30,782 bases of DNA from CAYMAZ01 sp964388575 (GTDB lineage Bacteria > Bacteroidota > Bacteroidia > Bacteroidales > DTU049). The notes below the pieces were generated by a model. That model did not search any database and was not told the DNA's origin. It saw nothing but the letters and a program-made list of their open reading frames with translations. The stretch's first letter is position 1, and each line of letters opens with the position of its first letter. Made by a program: the position numbers and the translations under genes. The stretch spans positions 1 to 30,782 of the forward strand of contig CAYMAZ010000038.1 of the NCBI GenBank assembly GCA_964388575.1. The letters are read 5' to 3'. Shown in pieces: positions 8,028 through 15,522 of this stretch.

Positions 8028-8336
8028 TTAAATCTCATTGTTTAAAAATTTCCATTGAGGATTAAACTCTGATATGAGTTTTTCTTTTTTCGATCTTACC
8101 CAACCTTTAATTTGCTTTTCCCTTAACAAAGCCTGATCAATGTTTTGAAATCGTTCATAAAAAACCAGATGATAAGCATTATATTTTCCAGTAAAATGTG
8201 TTTTTCTTTCCTTCGAATCCTCTTTGTGCCAAAACAGTCTGTTTTTTAATTCATTTGTCACTCCAGTATATAAAACTGTCTTATTTTTATTTGTTGTTAT
8301 GTATACAAAATAATTGTGCGTTCCTAATGTTTTCAT
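8028..8336 (-). CDS. Small GIY-YIG domain nuclease-like protein
   Basis: This 102-residue protein is essentially one GIY-YIG endonuclease domain of the UvrC-N/URI type (COG2827-like). The two hallmark strands appear as YFVYI (9-13) and YTG (23-25), followed by the conserved arginine in NRLFWHK (R33) and the metal-binding glutamate in LLREKQIKGW (E73). The catalytic set looks intact. Family members nick or cut DNA, but the role of these tiny stand-alone forms is unsettled. ATG 8336 was preferred over an in-frame TTG at 8345; a TATTTTTG -7-like element lies just upstream. The gene sits exactly between the separated left (7976-8002) and right (8383-8409) arms of a repeat that is continuous elsewhere, and it interrupts the usual wzm-wzt pairing. 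Confidence 0.88.
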   Translation of the reverse strand: MKTLGTHNYFVYITTNKNKTVLYTGVTNELKNRLFWHKEDSKERKTHFTGKYNAYHLVFYERFQNIDQALLREKQIKGWVRSKKEKLISEFNPQWKFLNNEI

Positions 8337-8342
8337 CTTCTC

Positions 8343-8350
8343 CAAAAATA
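8343..8350 (-). promoter_or_regulatory. Possible -7 element of the GIY-YIG gene
   Basis: The minus strand reads TATTTTTG, matching the Bacteroidota TAnnTTTG consensus, and lies just upstream of the ATG. No clear -33 TTTG box was found. Confidence 0.35.
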
Positions 8351-8382
8351 CAAAATTTCATGAATCTATTTCTATTTGAATT

Positions 8383-8409
8383 AGATTCTTCGCTACGCTC
8401 AGAATGACA
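8383..8409. repeat. REP-like palindrome, right arm only
   Basis: AGATTCTTCGCTACGCTCAG plus AATGACA is a right-arm variant, differing from the others in the middle (CTACG in place of TTTCA). It completes the left arm at 7976-8002 across the GIY-YIG gene. Confidence 0.8.
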
Positions 8410-8433
8410 AAACGCTCTGAATGACAATGCATT

Positions 8434-8496
8434 TGTCATACTGAACGAAGTGAAGTATCTCGGAGTTTCAGATTCTTCGTTTCACTCAGAATGACA
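8434..8496. repeat. REP-like palindrome, copy 2 (complete)
   Basis: Left arm 8434-8460, loop CGGAGTTTC (8461-8469) and right arm 8470-8496. The loop is identical to that of the copy at 9871-9933. Confidence 0.85.
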
Positions 8497-8498
8497 AT

Positions 8499-8549
8499 GC
8501 GCTCTGAATGACAATGCGCTCTGAATGACAATGCGCTCAGAACGACAAC
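8499..8549. repeat. 17-bp tandem repeat, three units
   Basis: GCGCTCTGAATGACAAT occurs at 8499-8515 and 8516-8532 and, with three changes, at 8533-8549. It derives from the outer end of the right arm of the palindrome family and looks like slippage or stepwise decay. Confidence 0.8.
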
Positions 8550-8597
8550 CCATTCTTCATTCTTCTCTTGCTCTTTACTGTTGCTCAATACTGATTT

Positions 8598-8620
8598 GGC
8601 TCTGTGTGACGGAAAGGGAA
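8598..8620 (+). repeat. 23-bp direct repeat, copy 2
   Basis: Exact second copy of the repeat at 7348-7370, about 60 bases beyond the 3' end of the wzm-like gene. Confidence 0.85.
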
Positions 8621-8647
8621 GTTTATTTTCAGAGCTATTTAGTCAAC

Positions 8648-8681
8648 CAATAACTATTAACTAATAACTATTAACTAATAA
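8648..8681 (-). repeat. 14-bp tandem repeat directly after the wzm stop codon
   Basis: Read on the minus strand, TTATTAGTTAATAG occurs twice in tandem and then a TTATTGGTT variant, beginning at the base after the TAG stop. The unit is full of stop codons. A related tract follows the stop of the giant surface protein at 15241-15275. Confidence 0.7.
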
Positions 8682-9524
8682 CTACACAGTGTCCATAAAC
8701 CCCTTCTCAACTTTATTAAAGATCATAATTCCTGAGCCCAGCAGCAGTAACATAAACCCGAAACTATACAGCAACCACCACCATGAAAACACGCCTGTTC
8801 CGATGGCTCCGTATTTAAAGGTTTCGATGACAGAGGTCATGGGATTGAGCTGTACGATCCATTGTTTTTCCACAGGAATGGAGTTCAGGGGATAGATCAC
8901 CGGCGTAATATACATCCACAACTGTACTGCAAACTGAAGAAGAAAAGTTAAATCCTTGTACTTTGTTGTCATTGAAGAGAAGATGATCCCGAAGCCCAGG
9001 CTGAGGCCGGCAACCATCACAATCAGCAATGGCAGCAGCAGGCCATGCACATTCGGGCTGACCGATGAGCCGGTAAACATGAAATAAAAATACAGTATCA
9101 GAAAAATGCACAATTGAATAAAAAACCGCACCAGGTTGGAAATTGTAATCGAAATCGGAACCACAAGTCTGGGAAAATACACTTTCCCGAACACGCCCTG
9201 GTTTTCGATAAATGTTTTTGAATTTCGTGTCAGACAATCTGCAAAATAATTCCAGAGGAGAATGCCGCTGAAATAAAACAACGGTTGTGGAATACCGTCT
9301 GTTGAAATGCCGGCAAGACTTCCGAACACAAACATGAACATCAGGGTTGTCAATACCGGTTGTATCACAAACCACAGCGGCCCCAGTATTGTCTGTTTGT
9401 AAAACGTCACGATATCCCGTTTTACATACATATAGATCAGATCACGGTATTCCCACAATTCATGCAGATCGGCATCCAGCAAGCGGGTTTTTGGTTTAAT
9501 GACTGTATAGTCTGATGTTTTCAT
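8682..9524 (-). CDS. wzm: ABC-2 type polysaccharide export permease (Wzm/TagG-like)
   Basis: This 280-residue inner-membrane protein has about six hydrophobic segments, beginning near residue 50 (TILGPLWFVIQPVLTTLMFM) and ending in the WWWLLYSFGFMLLLL region. The ELWEYRDLIYMYVKRD stretch before the first helix and the GPLWFVIQP motif are characteristic of Wzm/TagG permeases. These form the channel through which lipid-linked O-antigen or similar glycan crosses the inner membrane, driven by the Wzt ATPase at 5719-7026. ATG 9524 was chosen because the longer frame to 9566 starts with TTG and adds residues before the usual family start. Separation from wzt by a repeat island is unusual. Repeats of the same families lie on both sides of this gene. 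Confidence 0.93.
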   Translation of the reverse strand: MKTSDYTVIKPKTRLLDADLHELWEYRDLIYMYVKRDIVTFYKQTILGPLWFVIQPVLTTLMFMFVFGSLAGISTDGIPQPLFYFSGILLWNYFADCLTRNSKTFIENQGVFGKVYFPRLVVPISITISNLVRFFIQLCIFLILYFYFMFTGSSVSPNVHGLLLPLLIVMVAGLSLGFGIIFSSMTTKYKDLTFLLQFAVQLWMYITPVIYPLNSIPVEKQWIVQLNPMTSVIETFKYGAIGTGVFSWWWLLYSFGFMLLLLGSGIMIFNKVEKGFMDTV

Positions 9525-9676
9525 CCGTAAATATTTTAGTTTTTTAAAGTCGGATGCACCTCGCAAAATATTTTCATACGCATTTGTGCTTTTTGAACAT
9601 GCTCATTTCACAGGATAATTTGAGCAAAAATAATATTTTATAGTCAATCTCCAAATCTTTTATGCTACGAAGATCC

Positions 9677-9698
9677 ATCACATCGTGATCCCCATGGG
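9677..9698. repeat. Double palindrome, third copy
   Basis: ATCAC-ATC-GTGAT followed by CCCATGGG has the same layout as the units at 7713-7798, with the first palindrome changed but remade, and the second nearly kept. Confidence 0.5.
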
Positions 9699-9870
9699 AA
9701 AGGCTCTATGTTTCACTAAGCCAGGCAAATGTCTTTGAAAATTTAAAATTTGTAATAATTAATTGTTTTACCTCCAACAAGAGACTGGTCCACCTGGCCA
9801 CAAGGCCACTTGTCCACATTCTTCATTCTTCATTCTTTTGCTTGCTCAATACTCTTGCTCAATACTGACT

Positions 9871-9933
9871 TGTCATACTGAACGAAGTGAAGTATCTCGG
9901 AGTTTCAGATTCTTCGTTTCACTCAGAATGACA
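9871..9933. repeat. REP-like palindrome, copy 3 (complete)
   Basis: Left arm 9871-9897, loop CGGAGTTTC and right arm 9907-9933, identical in both arms and loop to the copy at 8434-8496. The two copies lie on opposite sides of the wzm-like gene. Confidence 0.85.
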
Positions 9934-10047
9934 ATGCGCTCTGAATAACAATCCATTTTTTTTTCTACAATAATAAATTCAAGCATTTCCATTAAAAATT
10001 TGAAAATATATATATTTTTTTTCATGAATCGAGGATTTAAAAATTCA

Positions 10048-10055
10048 TATATTTG
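10048..10055 (+). promoter_or_regulatory. Possible -7 element of the giant surface protein gene
   Basis: TATATTTG matches the Bacteroidota TAnnTTTG -7 consensus 21 bases before the ATG at 10077. The upstream -33 box is not clear. Confidence 0.45.
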
Positions 10056-10076
10056 TAAATATTTTTAAAGTATAGA

Positions 10077-13000
10077 ATGAAACAATTGAAACTATTACTT
10101 TTTCCATTTTTTGTATTTTACCATATTTGTTCATATTCACAAATTCCACTCAATAATCTTGTGGTATGGCTATCGGCAGATTCTGCTGTTTTAACTGATG
10201 GCTCCAATAATGTTTATGAATGGACCAATCTTGCCAACCCCGCTTTACATGCCACTCAATCCAACAACACATATAAACCTGTATATTTCAGCAATATTGA
10301 CTCACTGAACAATCAGCCTTTAATTAAATTTGATTCTGATTTTTTAACCATCAATGATTCTATAAAAATCGGAACATTCTTTATTACCTGTAACCACCAA
10401 AATAATACTTTTCCGTATTTTAATGGTTTATTATCACGAGTGAATACTACAGATGGAATAACCGATTTTCTTTTAGTTGGTAATGGTGGTACAACAACTT
10501 TTTATTCTTCAATTGCAACTCCGAATTTATTTGTGAATGGAACAACAAATACTTCAAATTTTGCTCCTTTAAGAACATTCAAATTGCTAAGATCAAAATT
10601 GGCATCACCGGTTTCCTGGAGTAATTTGAACATAGGGAAAGACAGAGAACATTTTGACAGATTTTGGTTTGGTTTTGTCGGAGATATTATTATTTATGAC
10701 ACATTGTTAAGCCAGGCTGAAATAACCCAGGTTGAGACATATTTGATGAACAAGTATGCACTTCCTGTTCAGCTTGGCCCGGATATTTTTTTGGATTACG
10801 GGTATTGTCCCGTTAAATTGGGCGTCAGCCCCATATACACATCTGTTCTGTGGTCAACCGGAAGCTCGGCGGATACGATCAGCATCAACCAAACAGGTTA
10901 TTATTCCGTTGAAGTGACAGACATATTCAACCGCATCAGCCGTGATACAGTATTTATTGAGTTTCCCATTCTTTCATTTCCTGATACAGTCATTTGTCTT
11001 GGGGATACCGTTGAATATGCTTCCATATTGCCAGGTCCGTATTTCTATGAATGGTCAGACATGTCTTCCGATTCAACACTTTGGATTTCGGAGGCAGGAA
11101 CCTACTGGCTCAAAGTGACTGACACACTGGGGTGTTTTATAACAGACACTTTTATGGTTGCTTATGATTCTTTTACATTACAGGTTTCTCTTGGTAATGA
11201 CACTTCCTTGTGTTCGGGAAACACAATTCAACTTCTGTCAGGTCAGAATGAAGCCATATCCTATCAATGGTTTCCTGGAAATGAGACCACCCCGTTCATT
11301 GAGATTGACACAAGCGGGTGGTACAGTGTTCAGGTTCAGAATGCAAACGGATGTGTTGCCACAGATTCTTTGTTTGTCACCATTGTGGGCACGGCGCCCG
11401 TTCCTGATTTTCAATATGATTTTCTGTGCTTTGGCGATACGGCATTGTTTACCGATCTGTCGGTTCCTCAGGGCAATATTGCCCAGCGCATATGGATCGT
11501 TGACAATACCGACACCCTGTTCGGACAGGCAGTGCAGTATGTATTTCCCGACACAGGATTTCATACTGTGAAGCTGTTTGTTCAGGACACAGCCGGTTGT
11601 AATTCGCAAAAAACCGAGCAAATACAAATCTTTCCTGTTCCAACAATTCACATTGAACACAACCCGGTGTGTACAGGCACCCCCGTGTTGTTTCAGGGAA
11701 TTGTTACAATTCCTCCGGGAACAACCATCAGTCAGCAGTTATGGCTGATCAACGGCATGCCTGCCGGCAGCAACAGCACACTTTTGTGGACGTTTCTGTC
11801 TGAAGACATATACGAAGTACAGTTCACTGTGTTCCTTGACAACGGGTGCAGTGCAACGGAAACAATTTCTGTTCAGGTCAGCGATTCTTATCCCCAGCCC
11901 GGGGCCTTCAATATGTATGCTCCCGCAAACAATGCAGTTCTTGGAGATACAATCATACAGATCAACTGGAATCAATCTACAGGTGCATTATTGTACAATT
12001 TGATCATAGCTACTGACTCTTTGTTTTCCAATGTGATAAAGGAACTTGACAGTATTTTTACTACTTCAGTAACAACCTCACTGCCCGGGAATGGAGAATA
12101 TTATTTGAGAGTGGTGGCTTGTAATCCATGTAATATATGTTCTGAATCAAACTCAATAAAAGTTGAAATCTTTTCACCGGCTGCACTTCCAAATCTGAAA
12201 TTATGGCTCAGGGCTGATTCCGGTGTTGTTTATAATGGCTCAAACAAAGTCAGCCAATGGACAAATATTGCGGATCCTTCAGCAAGTGCAATACAAACAA
12301 ATATTTCTTTGCAGCCAGTATTCGTAAATAATGTTCAATCGTTGAATAATCAATCTCTGATCAAATTTGAAAATAGCTTCTTAAATGTGTTTGATTCAAT
12401 AAAAATTGGCACTGTCTTTATCACCTGTAATTTTGAAAATCCTACTTTTCCCGAATATTCCGGATTGTTGACAGGGGTAAATGATCATCTATTATTTGTA
12501 GGTAATTATTTCTCAACTACTTTTTATCCATCAATTTTAACTCCATCTCTTGTAATTAACGGTCAAACAAATACTGCAGATTTCGCTCCGCTTCAAACTT
12601 TTAAAGTATTAAGAGCTGGATTAAACATTCCACTAACGATTCCGGACTTAAGTATAGGAATTGACAGGGGTATGAGTAACAGATATTGGAAGGGATATAT
12701 TGGTGATATAATTATTTTCGAAGATGTTCTGGATCAAACTGAAATTTCTCAGGTTGAAACATATCTTATGAATAAATATTCTAATCCTATAAATCTTGGA
12801 CCTGATATCATTGTAAGCTACGGATTTTGTCCTGTCAAACTTGGAGTAAGTTCAGATTACACTTCCGCCCTCTGGTCCACCGGCAGCACTAATGACACCA
12901 TCACTGTCAATCAAACCGGGCATTATTCTGTACAGGTTGTGGATATTTTTGGCAGACTCAGTTCAGATACAGTGTATGTGGAGTTTCCGCACTTTGGTTT

Positions 13001-15233
13001 TCAGGATGCGGTTGTTTGCCTCGGAGACAGCATAGAATACGCCAGCACCATGCCCGGGCCCTATGATTATTTGTGGTCAGATTTTTCAACAGATGATCAT
13101 CTGTTTATTTCACAGGCGGGCACCTATTGGCTGAGGCTTACAGATACACTGGGGTGTTTTATCACAGACACCTTTGCAGTGGCTGTGGATTCCTTTGCTG
13201 TTCTGGCATCACTGGGTCCCGATATCACACTGTGCAGCGGAGACAACATCGGGCTTGTGTCGGGCGATCAGCCCATGCACTTTGTGTGGTCAACAACCGA
13301 AACAACGCCTTCAATCATTGTCACATCCGACGGCACCTATGCACTCACCGTAACCAATGTCAACGGCTGTGTGGCGCATGACAGCATCAGCATTCTGATA
13401 CACGGCTTCAAACCCGCTGTGGGGTTTCTTGCCGATTCGGTGTGTTTCGGGTTCTCCACAGGATTTACAGACACATCATCGGCCGTGGCTCCCGACGCCA
13501 TCGCCCAGTGGCAATGGACAATTGACGGCAACACCATCAGTCAGCAGAATCCGCAATATCATTTTCCTGCTCCGGGCATACACACAGTCAGTCTCTTTGT
13601 GGAAACAGATTCAGGATGTACAGCAACTGCACATCAGGACATCTTTGTCATTCCCAATCCCCAACCTTCGTTCTTTCCGCTCACCGGATGCTCCGGCGAG
13701 CCTGTACAGTTCACCAATCAAACCACACTTGAATACGGCAGCATTGCCTCATGGGAATGGTGGGCAACGGACTCTCTGGGAACGATCGTGGATCAGTCCT
13801 CAGCCACACATGCTGAACTCACATTTCCGGTTTCGGGCACATATCAGTTGCACCTCACAGCCGTCACAACGGATGGCTGCCGCGATACCACCGTCAGGAG
13901 CATTGAGATCCGGCGTTCACCGCCTGTGGATTTCATTTGGTCAAATGTGTGTATCGGACAGATCACAGCCTTCAATGAAACAACCGATGTTCCGCCTCAG
14001 GAGATGATCATTGAGCGCAGCTGGAACTTCGGCGACAACAGCACTTCAACGCTCCCGAATCCTCAACATCAGTACCAGGCAACCGGCACATACAATGTTT
14101 CACTGCTCAACAGGTCCATCAACGGATGTGAAAATACAGTCACAAAACAGGTGACCATCCATGAACTTCCTGTGGCAGCCTTTGAAACATCGCTTCCCTG
14201 CCTGAACACGCCGGTGCAGTTTCATAACACCAGCACAGCCGTCACGGGAAATATTGTCGGTGTGATGTGGACATTTCCATCGGGCGACAGCACATCGTTG
14301 TGGGATCCGGTGTATCAGTTTTCTGATACCGGGAGCTATGTGATCGGGTTGGCGGTCACGACCGATGAAGGATGCAAAAGCAGTAGCAGTCAAACTGTGG
14401 TTGTGTATCCGTTTCCCAATGCATCGTTTACATTCGCTCCAGAGTATGGCGTTCCGCCGTTGGATGTGAGCTTCACAAATGAAAGTGAGGGAGCCGTCAC
14501 TTATGCGTGGGATTTCGACGACGGGTTCACCTCTTCACTGATGCATCCGGAGCATACATATACGCAAACTTTCGTTTATACTGTTGAGCTGATCGCAAAA
14601 AACACATTTTTGTGCAGCGACACCACATACGGCACTGTCTATGTGATTCCTTCAACCTATGATATTGCTGTCACCTCAGCAGAGCAGAGTGGCAGCGGCA
14701 ATCTGATCCAATCGCACATCAATATCCGCAACCTGGGAACACGCATCGTTCGCAGCCTTCAGCTGAAACTTCAGGTGGACAACGGGATAACAGTCACCGA
14801 ACAATGGTCGGGGACCTTGCTGCCGGGAGAAGACACATGGTACACCTTCAGCTCACTGCTTGAGGAAGAGATGCTGGCCAACCGCAAAGTTGTATGCTAC
14901 AGTGCCATGCCCGATGAAGATGTGGAAGATGATGATCTTCAGAACAACACATGGTGCAAGGTTCTTGAGCCCGGGTTTTACATTATGTCGGTGGCGCCCA
15001 ATCCGGCCAGTACAGAGATCCTGATCAGCATTGTGCTTTCTGCTGACGGGCCCTATGAGTTTGAGATGAATTCTGCTGACGGGCGGCAGGTGATTGAGCC
15101 GTCATCATTGCAGGGTTCAAAAGGACTGAATCGGCTCCGTGTGGATGTTTCCCACCTGAACCAGGGATTGTACATCATTAGAATATCAGACCCATACAGC
15201 AGCGATCTGCATAGAATTTTGATAGCGAGATAG
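10077..15233 (+). CDS. Giant secreted multidomain protein with duplicated LamG-like/PKD modules and T9SS sorting domain
   Basis: This 1718-residue protein has a signal peptide ending at about residue 21 (CSYSQ). A LamG-like jellyroll follows at about 25-230 and Ig/PKD-like segments to about 700. A second copy of the module runs from about 704 (LPNLKLWLRADSG), with its second Ig block from about 907. The copies share segments such as ITQVETYLMNKY / ISQVETYLMNKY, YGYCPVKLGV / YGFCPVKLGV and TDTLGCFITDTF. PKD-like repeats continue to about 1524 (YAWDFDDGF in the last), then a CARDB-like region. A type A Por-secretion sorting tail (VAPNPASTEI from about 1636, LNQGLYIIRI near the end) completes it. 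This predicts export through the T9SS and attachment at the cell surface. A role in adhesion or polymer binding is likely but unproven. In both copies the LamG-like part is visibly more AT-rich than the PKD-like part. Confidence 0.92.
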   Translation: MKQLKLLLFPFFVFYHICSYSQIPLNNLVVWLSADSAVLTDGSNNVYEWTNLANPALHATQSNNTYKPVYFSNIDSLNNQPLIKFDSDFLTINDSIKIGTFFITCNHQNNTFPYFNGLLSRVNTTDGITDFLLVGNGGTTTFYSSIATPNLFVNGTTNTSNFAPLRTFKLLRSKLASPVSWSNLNIGKDREHFDRFWFGFVGDIIIYDTLLSQAEITQVETYLMNKYALPVQLGPDIFLDYGYCPVKLGVSPIYTSVLWSTGSSADTISINQTGYYSVEVTDIFNRISRDTVFIEFPILSFPDTVICLGDTVEYASILPGPYFYEWSDMSSDSTLWISEAGTYWLKVTDTLGCFITDTFMVAYDSFTLQVSLGNDTSLCSGNTIQLLSGQNEAISYQWFPGNETTPFIEIDTSGWYSVQVQNANGCVATDSLFVTIVGTAPVPDFQYDFLCFGDTALFTDLSVPQGNIAQRIWIVDNTDTLFGQAVQYVFPDTGFHTVKLFVQDTAGCNSQKTEQIQIFPVPTIHIEHNPVCTGTPVLFQGIVTIPPGTTISQQLWLINGMPAGSNSTLLWTFLSEDIYEVQFTVFLDNGCSATETISVQVSDSYPQPGAFNMYAPANNAVLGDTIIQINWNQSTGALLYNLIIATDSLFSNVIKELDSIFTTSVTTSLPGNGEYYLRVVACNPCNICSESNSIKVEIFSPAALPNLKLWLRADSGVVYNGSNKVSQWTNIADPSASAIQTNISLQPVFVNNVQSLNNQSLIKFENSFLNVFDSIKIGTVFITCNFENPTFPEYSGLLTGVNDHLLFVGNYFSTTFYPSILTPSLVINGQTNTADFAPLQTFKVLRAGLNIPLTIPDLSIGIDRGMSNRYWKGYIGDIIIFEDVLDQTEISQVETYLMNKYSNPINLGPDIIVSYGFCPVKLGVSSDYTSALWSTGSTNDTITVNQTGHYSVQVVDIFGRLSSDTVYVEFPHFGFQDAVVCLGDSIEYASTMPGPYDYLWSDFSTDDHLFISQAGTYWLRLTDTLGCFITDTFAVAVDSFAVLASLGPDITLCSGDNIGLVSGDQPMHFVWSTTETTPSIIVTSDGTYALTVTNVNGCVAHDSISILIHGFKPAVGFLADSVCFGFSTGFTDTSSAVAPDAIAQWQWTIDGNTISQQNPQYHFPAPGIHTVSLFVETDSGCTATAHQDIFVIPNPQPSFFPLTGCSGEPVQFTNQTTLEYGSIASWEWWATDSLGTIVDQSSATHAELTFPVSGTYQLHLTAVTTDGCRDTTVRSIEIRRSPPVDFIWSNVCIGQITAFNETTDVPPQEMIIERSWNFGDNSTSTLPNPQHQYQATGTYNVSLLNRSINGCENTVTKQVTIHELPVAAFETSLPCLNTPVQFHNTSTAVTGNIVGVMWTFPSGDSTSLWDPVYQFSDTGSYVIGLAVTTDEGCKSSSSQTVVVYPFPNASFTFAPEYGVPPLDVSFTNESEGAVTYAWDFDDGFTSSLMHPEHTYTQTFVYTVELIAKNTFLCSDTTYGTVYVIPSTYDIAVTSAEQSGSGNLIQSHINIRNLGTRIVRSLQLKLQVDNGITVTEQWSGTLLPGEDTWYTFSSLLEEEMLANRKVVCYSAMPDEDVEDDDLQNNTWCKVLEPGFYIMSVAPNPASTEILISIVLSADGPYEFEMNSADGRQVIEPSSLQGSKGLNRLRVDVSHLNQGLYIIRISDPYSSDLHRILIAR

Positions 15234-15240
15234 ATCGTAG

Positions 15241-15275
15241 TTAATAGTTATTAGTGATTAGTGATTAGTGATTGG
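15241..15275 (+). repeat. Stop-codon-rich tandem repeat after the surface protein gene
   Basis: TTAATAGTTATTAGTGATTA continues in TTAGTGA units and ends TTGGT. The beginning matches the 14-bp repeat that follows the wzm stop at 8648-8681 (minus strand), in the same orientation relative to the gene. Confidence 0.65.
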
Positions 15276-15496
15276 TAAAAATCCAAAAACCACCAACCAC
15301 AAACCAAACCAGCATCCATGACCAGCAACCGTGGACCTTGGAAATCATGGTCAAATTTGGGCATAAGGTATAAGGGGTCACAGCTCTCATTTTCTCGCAT
15401 TCTCAGTTTCTCATCTTCCCCTCTTCGGACTTCCGACTTCCAGCTTCATCCAAATTATTTATGAAAATTATCAGCACACACATCTGAATTTTTATA

Positions 15497-15504
15497 TAAC
15501 TTTG
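15497..15504 (+). promoter_or_regulatory. Possible -7 element of the TonB receptor operon
   Basis: TAACTTTG fits TAnnTTTG, 19 bases before the ATG at 15523. No convincing -33 TTTG was found at the expected distance. Confidence 0.45.
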
Positions 15505-15522
15505 GCAAATAAAAACACCCCA

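Larger units (their letters stand above)
8337..8681. other. Gene-free repeat stretch between GIY-YIG gene and wzm
   Basis: Apart from the listed palindrome arms, the 17-bp tandem repeat and the second 23-bp direct repeat, this stretch has a CATTCTTCATTCTTC / TTGCTCAATACT tract that recurs at 7850-7886 and 9815-9868. No coding sequence is apparent. Confidence 0.6.
9525..10076. other. Intergenic repeat region between divergent wzm and surface protein gene
   Basis: No coding sequence is supported; an open frame at 9763-9948 is merely a translation of the palindrome family. It contains a double palindrome (9677-9698), a GAAAATTTAAAATTT block (9737-9751, also at 7692-7706), a CCAC tract (9783-9830, also near 7821-7864), one complete REP-like palindrome, and an AT-rich leader with a likely promoter. 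Confidence 0.65.
15234..15522 (+). other. Intergenic region before the TonB receptor gene
   Basis: This stretch holds a 7-bp tandem repeat (TTAGTGA, 15241-15275) just after the stop codon, an ACCA-rich stretch, a pyrimidine-rich tract (CTCTTCGGACTTCCGACTTC around 15420) and a candidate promoter at 15497. No gene is seen. Confidence 0.6.

Noticed and set aside
7889..8549. Repeat cluster considered as a CRISPR array
   Set aside because: Spacing is irregular, arms are inverted relative to each other, the loops are 9 bases, and no cas genes are present.
9525..9566. Fourteen-codon extension of the wzm gene
   Set aside because: It begins with TTG and precedes the normal family start at ATG 9524.
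9763..9948. Small open frame over the palindromic repeat
   Set aside because: It simply translates the repeat family (HTERSEVSRSF), which occurs several times and in both orientations.
11158..14393. Several open frames within the giant surface protein
   Set aside because: They are shadows in other frames of a long gene with a signal peptide and consistent domains.
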